Shown here: positions 56,301-64,000 of the stretch, one piece after another | How the letters are laid out: the number at the start of each line of letters is the position of its first letter | How positions within the stretch are numbered: the stretch's first letter is position 1 | Assembly: GCA_002633005.1 (NCBI GenBank) | Contig: NMRA01000174.1 | Span: 576,853-640,852 of the forward strand | Source of the DNA: Phoronis australis | Taxonomy: Eukaryota > Phoronida > Phoronidae | Length of the DNA stretch: 64,000 nt | Direction: 5' to 3' | Made by a program: the position numbers and the translations under genes | Notes under the pieces: generated by a model | What the model was told of the DNA's origin: nothing | The model's input: the letters and a program-made list of their open reading frames with translations, nothing else | The model's database searches: none

Positions 56301-59300
56301 CCAGGAAGGTTGTTGTATTTATAATCTTTGCTGGCAAATATTTCTTGTGGTAGATATAGTAGCATGACCATTTTCATTGGTAAAACTTCTTATATACATG
56401 TCTGTGTCCAGACCTTGTCTTATTGGTCAGTCTTTATAGTCACTGGACCAGTTGAAATGGGGGACCTGTCCATCCTCAATACAGTCGAGGCTTTCTAATT
56501 TTGTGTTGGTTTGAGAGATTTCCAAAGTTCAACTCCCTGTAATGACATATACCGTATCCTTCTTAATAATCCTTATGGTTGATTTGTTCAATAACAAATA
56601 GTCACATGTGTCGAATAGAGATTATACTTAAAAGGATACCAAACCCTGGCGTATTGTAATTTATTAAAAACGACTTTCCCATCCAGTTCTCTGAAACAAA
56701 ATATTGGTCTGTAACCCTCCACAGCCCTCGAAAGTTGAGCAAAATTTAAAAACTCAAAGTTTGCTGAACAGCCAAGCATGACCTACGCTTTAGGTGCGCT
56801 ACATGGCAACTGTAGGGAAAGACAACTTACCAAGAACCATAATATCTACTCTGTGACACGGACAGTAGGAGTTTTTAGTTGGTTTCTGCCTTTATCTTTC
56901 AAGATTGATGCCAATTGCATTAGGGAGTATTGGTTGAAATCACCAAAATAGGGTTTGGTATAATCCTAAACATATTTTTTCATGTAATAATAATTCAACT
57001 GCGATACTCTGTTAGTGATACTTTGGTAGCATCATTTCCAAAACCAGTTTTCGTACTAATGGTCGTCTGATATTAGTGAACAATGCAAATGACAGGAAAA
57101 ATACCCCAACGATGTTGTATGGGATTGGAAATGATACTCCACAACTCTGTTCCCACGAATATTTAAATTTATTGTCCGAGTTCCATTCGTTGCTGTGACT
57201 TGCATTCCTTCTCTTCAGTGTTAAAATGTTCAAAAGTTTTCTTTTTGATTTCAGGCGATGCTTCTGAGGCATCTGAAAAATTGCTTTTCCCAGAGTATGA
57301 GATTGTTATAGAACCAGAGAAAGAAGTACCTCAAAGTGAATCCAAAAGTGAAGAACAGAAAATGGAAGGTAGCTACAAGAACTGTAGTTAATTCTTCATG
57401 GTTTTGCTCAATGAAAATAAACAATTCAGTTTTCCAGACAGTATACAAATCATACGATGAACACTATCTTGTTATCATAAACAAACTTCTAATGAATGGT
57501 TTGTTTCATGGTTGCACTCCGTTTCAGGCTTGTGACATTCACAAACTGCGAATGAATATCTTTCTTTTGGGACAGGGAATCTCCAATGTGATCTGTGATG
57601 TCCTCATGGCTACAGTGTAATTACTTGTAATGTCAAAGCAGAATGTTCATTGCCACTCTTATGAATAAATTAATGTTAACCTATACTGTCGAGTTATTGT
57701 ATGACCGCATACATTATTTCTTTATAAGCGTGAGCCACTCAATCGAAAGAGTGAGTTACAGAGTTTGTCTGGTTCTGGGTACATCAGGCTTATGTGATTT
57801 TCATTGAATTAACGAATAATGTAAAACATAGACCACTAGACTTATCCAACTGAAGTAAGGCAAAATTCGACTTGTCTGAAGGACATTTTTCACAAACTAG
57901 AACAGCTGTATCAGTGGACTTAGTGCAAGTTTCATTAAAATTTGACTCATGCATGTCCAACTTGTGTGGGTTTTATTGTCACTGAATGAAAACAAAATGA
58001 CATTCAACGAATTGCTTGTTTACAGTTTTGCTTGAAGCTCTATCCTTTCTTGCTTAATGTTCGCTTTTAAGTAAATTTTTGTCGTGGCGTCTGATTTCAG
58101 AATACAAAGAATATATGTCAAAAGTCAAAGATCAAGATGAACTGTCCACTTCAGAACTAGACTCAATGGCTGTGAAGGATACAAAAGCTGATGAGGCATT
58201 TGAAAATTTCAAGCAGAGAATTAGTCATGAACCAGAACAGGTATGCTTTTATGACTTGCTGACAAATTTGTTTTGTGGTGTGTGGCATCAAAACCGCTCT
58301 GTGTTGGAGAACCAGGCAGAAGGTTTAAAAGTAAATGTTGGCTTCTCTGATGTGTATTAACAATCTTTTACCATTTTTTGTTATGATGAATCGTTGAAAT
58401 TCACCTCCATTAAATTTCTGGTATAGGTGTCTTGTACCTCAAATGAACGAAACTTTTTTAGCAATTACTTTGTGGGTTTCTGTGGAATAGGAAGCACAAA
58501 TTCCGTGTTCCTTGTATGCCGTATCACATCACCAGGTTGAGCAGTGAATTAAACATCGATGTTCTGTTATTATTTGTCGAATGTTTCAATTTTAAGCTTT
58601 TCTGGTTTATGTTACATATCTGCTAGATCCTTTGCCTTTAAATTCCTGAAATTGTAAGAACCACTTCTCAATGCTTGATCCTTTATAATGTATTTCTTTT
58701 TGTTTTGCAGATAATCCGCTACGAACGTAATGGCACTCCTCTGTGGGTTTCAAGTGATAACATACCGAGGTCGGAAGACATACCAAAGTGCTTGTGTGGT
58801 GCACCACGACAGTTTGAGTTTCAGGTTTACAGTTACTAATGTTGATAGCTTGTTTGTAACTATTTTTTTGCATGACATATGTCTTAGACTTGTAGTAGAT
58901 GAATCAGGTGTAAAAATTGTGAACTAAGCTTCCATTTTAAGCGTCTTCATACTCCTCCTGGTGCATGTTGCTATAATCTCTGGGATTTTCATGAAATTTG
59001 ATATATCTATTTCTGTCATGCAGAGGATTTGCTCTGCCAACTTTTGAAGGGCTGCGACTACTCCTATGCCCCCTAGTGGCGTTGTTTGCATTTGTTTTTA
59101 ATAGTGCTAAGTCTCAACAGATGTTTACAAAACCTGGTAGATATGTTTGTATCAAGGAGGGATGTCATCTGACAATTTTCGGACTGTTCTGTGATGTTGT
59201 ATGCCCCTAGTGGCTCCTTAAATATTTTGTCCGTTTTTGGCATCATCAGAGAGGTGTATGGCTGGAATGCACCAGCACCAGTTGACTTCCAATTTGTGAA

Positions 59301-60071
59301 GTTGTAGTGCCCAATGAACACCCCTAGCATCATACCGTGGTACAGTCATGAGTGCATTTCAACACTTTGGGGATGTATGGAACTGGAAAAGCTGCTATTG
59401 CAACTTTTGGAATATCAGTCTTTGGAGGAGGCCTGTGCTTTTACAACTAGGGACTCAACTAAGTTCCCTAAATGTACTGCATATTTGTGGACTTTTGAAA
59501 ACATTGATTTCCTTATGCTGTTTTGTGTTTCATTACCAAGTCACGTATTGGTTTTGATACAAATCGAGAGTGAACTTGACGTTGAATTCTCAATATTATC
59601 GAAAATAAATAGGGATCTTTTCATGCAACGCCCCTAATTTAGGGACTCCATCCCTATTTATTTTCATTGGATTCAGGGCTCAGTTTTTAGTTTTAATCTA
59701 ATGAAGCTGAATTGACAGAAAAAGATTACATCTGTCTGTAAAGCAGGACACAAATAGGCAAAAGATATAAGTAACTTAGTTGAGCCCCTATTTGGGACTG
59801 TTTCACGCAACCGGCACAGCAGTGTCAAGAGATTTATAACCTGAAGCTGTACTCGCTTGAATTATGTTCCATTTAGTCCTCTAGGCATGTGAAAATCTGG
59901 ATACAAACAAGCTTATCGTTACAGGTCTTACCGCAGTTGCTGACATATCTTGATGTTGACAAGACAGCGAACAGCATAGACTGGGGTACATTGGCTGTGT
60001 ACACGTGTTCGGTTAACTGTAACACTTCGAACTATGTCCAGGAATTTGTGTGGAAACAAGATTTCTCCTAA
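53336..60071 (+). CDS. PDCD2: programmed cell death protein 2 (PDCD2), five exons, complete
   Basis: A chaperone-like protein that accompanies ribosomal protein uS5 (RPS2) during small-subunit assembly. Exons: 53336-53870, 57255-57368, 58101-58240, 58711-58824 and 59925-60071, with phases 1, 1, 0, 0. The product has 349 residues plus stop, close to the 344 of the human protein. Residues 8-40 (VDLGFAEE, FPSKIGGKPAWL) and Cys50-x2-Cys53 form the N-terminal PDCD2 core. The MYND-type zinc finger uses C137, C140, C148, C151, C157, H161, H170 and C174. Exon 2 is acidic (FPEYEIVIEPEKEVP). The C-terminal domain reads PLWVSSDNIPRSEDIPKCLC, FEFQVLPQLLTYLDVD, IDWGTLAVYTC and EEFVWKQD-like QEFVWKQD. The first ATG of the frame is used, just after a short leader. 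Confidence 0.96.
53871..57254 (+). other. PDCD2 intron 1
   Basis: This 3.4 kb intron carries the large foldback at 55438-56145 and a GC-rich block at about 53895-54060. That block contains an in-built palindrome, gggaggatatttaatcctcc. The rest has no recognisable feature. Confidence 0.8.
55438..56145. mobile_element. foldback element: about 350-bp inverted repeat arms
   Basis: The left arm starts gtcctcagcttctgatcgtc and the right arm ends gacgatcagaagctgaggac. The match continues inward through blocks such as accatgaggaattgttcttt / aaagaacaattcctcatggt and tttgtaaatcgaaggtcaag / cttgaccttcgatttacaaa. It reaches cggcagttgccgatttgtca, with a loop of only about 14 nt at 55785-55798. The arms differ by scattered substitutions and small indels. 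No coding frame spans it. It probably derives from a foldback transposon or an inverted duplication. Confidence 0.9.
58825..59924 (+). other. PDCD2 intron 4
   Basis: 1.1 kb. The 3' half is occupied by MITE-like element A2. The 5' half has no distinct feature. Confidence 0.75.
59440..59813. mobile_element. MITE-like element A2 (second copy of family A)
   Basis: It shares ggactcaactaagtt, gagagtgaact, gaattctcaatattat, tagggatctttt, gggctcagtttt and the right end cccctatttgggactgtttc with the element at 18664-19084. The outermost left TIR bases are lost or altered, so this copy is 5'-damaged. Confidence 0.75.
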
Positions 60072-60688
60072 ACTATGTCCCATAATTTGCCTCAGAAGTC
60101 TACCTTGGACAGTCAAGACATCACTTATTCACAGGAGGAAAAATCTTACAAGCGCAGAATCTAAGGATTGTCAAGTTGTAAGCTACTGATGACAGGATCT
60201 AAATTGCGTTAATGAAGAAATGCCATTATCTGAGTAGATTGAGAACCGATTATCAGTATGAGGCATCTGTGATATGTGGGTATCATAGCTACACGAATGC
60301 ATGCATTTCTGTCAGGACTATTTGAACCATCAAGTAAATTCTGAGCTTCTCATCAGAGACAAGTGAATTGTATTATTGACATCACGTGACTCAGAAACAT
60401 AAGTGATAATTATGAGAGATTCTCAAATTTGTTATAGTGTAAAATTTAAGGAACTCCCCTGTTCAAAGTTAACTCTCAATGAAAGTTCATTAATTTCCAA
60501 GGTCCATGTTGAGTGTATAAAATTTATTAAACATGATACATTGTATTTACATGAAATACAACAAGTATGTACAATAGTTTACATGTTACAGGCTCACTTT
60601 ATTACACTGTTTGACCTTTGAACTCAGAGCAATTCTATCTCAATTTATGACTATAGCGGTCTCATCCCTGTACAGCTGCAGATCTGTT
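60072..60688. other. convergent 3' UTRs of PDCD2 (+) and the unknown minus-strand gene
   Basis: Only 617 bp separate the two stop codons. No other gene is visible. Minus-strand AATAAA signals lie at 60523-60528 and 60598-60603. Confidence 0.6.
60523..60603 (-). terminator. two candidate polyadenylation signals for the minus-strand gene
   Basis: TTTATT at 60523-60528 and 60598-60603 read AATAAA on the minus strand, 86 and 161 bp past its stop codon. Both are at sensible distances for a short 3' UTR. Confidence 0.45.
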
Positions 60689-63526
60689 TTATGAACTCTT
60701 CTGTTCTTCTGTCTCCATCTTTTCTTTGGCTTTCAGTTCCCTGAAAATAAACATTGACAGCTATTACATTAAGATTCATGTGAAACCCAAAGTACAGGAC
60801 TTATATAGACTAAAGCCCTGTCTAATACAAGTTTTGTTCAGGATGTCGTTTACAAAGATTGTACATGACCAATCGGGATTGTGTGTGACCAGGGGTTCCA
60901 ACATCACTTGTGCTGATGATGACTAATAGCTCTTCAACACTTCCATATGTGACTGGAGGTCCATTTAGACAATGGAAATAATTTTGCACCATGATGTGGC
61001 AAGGTGGTTTGAGGCATATTTTGAGCGGTTGAGTAACATGGTTTAAAGCTTGCTAGTGAGCCTGCACAAAATGTCACTTTAATAGTGAACTTTCATATTG
61101 ACGCTCTCTAGAGTATTGAGAGCAAGAAAGCGACTTCCACTTCATCCTGACTGGGACAGAAATTCACTATTACATAGTGGTTCGTTAACTTATAAACATG
61201 GACAAATCCTACTATGAACCCCTCCTATTGTTTGATCAGCTTAAATTCACAAATTTTAGTTTTTTGACATTGGCTGAGATCAAAATTCTGTCGCAGCCAC
61301 TGACTATGTAGCCGCAGATTCTTCTTCAAAGTGTGTGGGATGTCCTTCATCCATGAATATTTCACAAGGTTTGCCTCTTTCCATGAGCCATTAGTACATC
61401 CCACTGTACATCAGTGAAAATTTGCCAGCATTGTAAAAGAGGGAAAGGTGTTAAAACGCTATTTATACCTGTCCAGTAGGTTGAAACCCACCCTCTGCAT
61501 TACATGGGATCTGCCAGTGCCACTGAACGCCTGTCCACTAAAGACCTGAACGCTCTTTGTCGGGATAGTGAATTTCAATATGGCATGGCTTACGAAAATC
61601 CCCTATTAACGATGACCATAAAACTGGTTGGAAAAAAGAATGAAAATTTCACATTTTTTACACGGTTGATAAGAAGGAGACTTCTTGGTTGAGAAGCAAT
61701 TATTAAATCAAGAAATTATAGATGACGTAACAACATATATTTTACAAAGATTAAGTAAACGTAGCCTTAGGGTAAAGAAATGAAAACCATAACCAGGCTG
61801 TGGTACGTACCCTCCTTTCTCTTCATCATCACTATCACTGTCCACACCAGGGTGCTCTTCCATCTTGACATGTTCTACTTTTGGCTCTCTGTAAACGGAC
61901 AAAAGTCAATGCCAGAATTACACTCACGCATAATGGAAAAAATTTGACTTAAAAAACAAATTATTAATTGTAAAGATGAGCAGAAACATACCAGACCTTT
62001 GTATTGAATGAAAACAGACACAAGATCAGTGATTGGCTGCACTTAACTGACTGTTGGTTTCACCAGGTTAAGACGTTTGATTGATTTTTAAGACGGAAGT
62101 TGCCGTCAAGAATCAGTCAGATGTCTTGGCCAGTTGACTTGGTGGAACTGGGGAAGTTGGTCAAATGTAGCCATTTTCTGTACAAGTGGTGACTTGACAA
62201 GTTTCAAACTTGAATATTAAGGGAAACTTGCCACCATCTAGTGAGCCCAGACAGCTGTGGAAGGCAAAGGGGGTTGTGTCACAAGTCAAACCGTTGAAGT
62301 ATTAATCACTGCATGTAAGTGCAAATTGCAAATTAGGCCATTTTATCAAAGGTCATAAGATGGTGGAAGGCACATCATTATGAAGGAAACACTGAAATCT
62401 TTGTAAAAGCGACACATTATCAACAGACTTAATTTCGACGGTAGTTCACATCCAAGTTCAACGCCCATCTTCATAAACCACATTAATTAACTGTTTAACA
62501 GTAACAGTTCAAGACATGAATCTTACACAAGGTTAGGTGTACGGCCTCGATAAAATAGTACAAAACTTACAAATCAACACGTAAACCCATTCTCCCATTT
62601 TTACCACATACAGTAGTTTTTAAAGACAAAATTCTGTTGCAGACTCTGCCAAACTATGACGGACTTCTTGTCATAATTATTTGGCAGTTCAGTCAAACTT
62701 TTGTCGAAATTTTGTTAGAGTTTAATGAGATATTACTACGCCTAGCTGCTTATTGTTAATTTGTGAATGGACTAGCACAGTATGTTGTTAAATTTCAAAA
62801 TTGTCCAATATATTATGAAAACTGTATACTAAAAAAGATTTCTTGCACATTTTCATACAATTTTGATAAACTACTTTGTGGTGTCTTAGCATAACATCTG
62901 TAAGTATAACAAATATAAATTAATGAACATTGTGCACACCACGTTGAAAAGCACACTCTGGAACAATACTTAAGTCAGCTATAAGACGCTACTTACTTGG
63001 TCATCTCCTTGCTGGAAGGGTCCTCTACCTCGTTCTGAATGTACACTACTTCCTGTTGAGACTGTGATTCTGGCTCCACTTTTTTGACAGGCTGCTGCTT
63101 AGCAGGAGGTTCCCGTAATCGGTGAGGTTTGAGTTGTGCCTAAAAAGCATTAGATCACGAATTCAGAAAAAACTTTAACAATAAAGAATGTTAAACACTT
63201 CAAATTAATTTTCGTGACTGTACAACATGCACTTTTGAGTTATAAGCCAGTAATTAACCGCAATAAACATCAAAAAAGACATGTTACTAACAACAGGAAC
63301 ATTCTGTTCAAAACAATAATCACAGAACACTCAACACAAAAACTGGGATCTCCTGACCTGCTGATTTGTGACTCATGTAAATATAAGTCAACAAAACTGA
63401 ATGTTCTCTTACCCCTCTCTGCTTCATGATTTGTTGAACCTTGTTCTTGTAGAAATCAAAGACAAATGAGGCCATGTGAGGCATGTCTTCAATGATAAAT
63501 GGCTGACATGTGGGGCGCTGGTTAGC
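60689..63526 (-). CDS. unrecognised protein, acidic/charged C-terminus, four 3' coding exons
   Basis: Minus-strand exons in order: 63526-63413, 63139-62997, 61888-61811 and 60740-60689. They total 387 nt, giving 128 codons plus the stop TAA at 60691-60689. All junctions are AG/GT (donors GTAAGA, GTAAGT, GTACGT) and phases fit (0, 2, 2). The first exon, entered in phase 0, reads ANQRPTCQPFIIEDMPHMAS and then FVFDFYKNKVQQIMKQRG. The remainder is low-complexity: Gln/Pro-rich, then an acidic run (HPGVDSDSDDEEKGG), then a Lys/Glu-rich end (KAKEKMETEEQKSS). No signal peptide, membrane segment or known domain is visible. The start codon and N-terminus lie beyond 64000. The acidic Ser/Asp run resembles CK2-type sites of nuclear proteins, but I assign no function. 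Confidence 0.75.
60746..60751 (+). terminator. candidate PDCD2 polyadenylation signal
   Basis: AATAAA within tgaaaataaacattg, the first perfect plus-strand signal I see after the PDCD2 stop. Using it would make the PDCD2 transcript run across the last coding exon of the opposite-strand gene. Confidence 0.3.
60752..62996 (-). other. introns of the unrecognised minus-strand gene
   Basis: Two introns (60741-61810 and 61889-62996) flank the 78-nt exon. Neither holds a convincing additional exon or repeat, apart from ordinary AT-rich sequence. Confidence 0.6.
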
Positions 63527-64000
63527 CTGAAATACATAGGAATGATTACAGTATTTGAAGCCTCAATTCACCAACCTCAATTTTTGGTGTCTTAAGTCAT
63601 GAATCAAACCACCCACGGACATAAATTTGATCTCGACCTGCAACTTCCATTGGAAAGCTATATCGCCCTTACAATCTCATAAATGATTACTGAAGATTAA
63701 CTGCTGGGTAAATTGAAATTTGTTGGATGTCATCTCGCTCACATCCATGGCCGTCGGCTTAATGGGAAATACGGTAAAGTCGCGTGATTTTCGGACGGCC
63801 CGCCATTTTCGACCAAGAATAAATATTTCCGAAATGAGTTTTTCATAGTCCACGAAATTCGTACAAGGTCAAAAAATGTTTTTCAACGATCCTCAAATTT
63901 CGGACAATGTCATAAACGTCGGATTTTTGTCCCGCGACTTTCGGACAAGGAAAATTTTTAGAAACGGTAATTTGGGATCGACGCAACTCCCGTGTCACTA
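63527..64000 (-). other. 5'-ward intron of the minus-strand gene
   Basis: No exon is visible. The last 220 bp contain the phrase TTTCGGAC three times (near 63789, 63898 and 63939), in a sequence richer in CG dinucleotides than the rest, probably part of a repeat continuing past the window. Confidence 0.5.

Noticed and set aside
1-64000. Bacterial-style features (operons, ribosome binding sites, CRISPR arrays, prophage)
   Set aside because: Intron-split animal genes throughout; no such structures are present.

Overview
The window is animal nuclear DNA. Genes are split by GT-AG introns, spacers are AT-rich and crowded with small inverted-repeat elements, and the largest gene is an axonemal dynein heavy chain, so the organism builds motile cilia. 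Gene content and compact 0.3-2 kb introns fit a non-vertebrate metazoan, perhaps a marine deuterostome or lophotrochozoan. The sequence does not fix the species. There are two runs of undetermined bases: a single n at 43703 and a gap at 45400-45560.

Region 1 (650-39.7 kb, + strand) is the 3' two thirds of a ciliary dynein heavy chain. I could chain 45 exons in one unbroken reading frame. They encode about 2825 residues, from inside AAA2 through AAA3, AAA4, the stalk and microtubule-binding domain, AAA5, AAA6 and the C-terminal domain to a stop at 38861. The protein resembles the single-headed inner-arm group (DNAH6/DNAH14-like), but paralogue assignment needs a tree. The motor carries several unusual hydrophilic insertions. 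One lies in AAA3 and is encoded by three phase 1-1 microexons (18, 18 and 24 nt). Three more phase 0-0 candidate cassette exons lie ahead of AAA4.

Region 2 (38.9-53.3 kb) holds a minus-strand gene for the Golgi protein LYSET/TMEM251. All its coding sequence lies in one exon (42964-43441). A candidate noncoding first exon lies about 9.5 kb away, near the PDCD2 promoter. The intron between them contains a tandem duplication of about 1.7 kb (1.9 kb period) broken by the assembly gap, a hAT-like element, a hairpin element, a tRNA-like SINE head and other repeats.

Region 3 (53.3-60.1 kb, + strand) is a complete five-exon PDCD2 gene (349 aa). Its first intron contains a foldback of about 700 bp.

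Region 4 (60.7-63.5 kb, - strand) is the 3' end of a gene I do not recognise. Four coding exons encode a highly charged C-terminus.

Transcription layout: dynein and LYSET converge (polyA signals about 30 bp apart near 39.75 kb), LYSET and PDCD2 probably share a divergent promoter near 53 kb, and PDCD2 and the unknown gene converge near 60.4 kb. Ciliary motor, Golgi/lysosome sorting and ribosome assembly are separate jobs, so no pathway links these neighbours.
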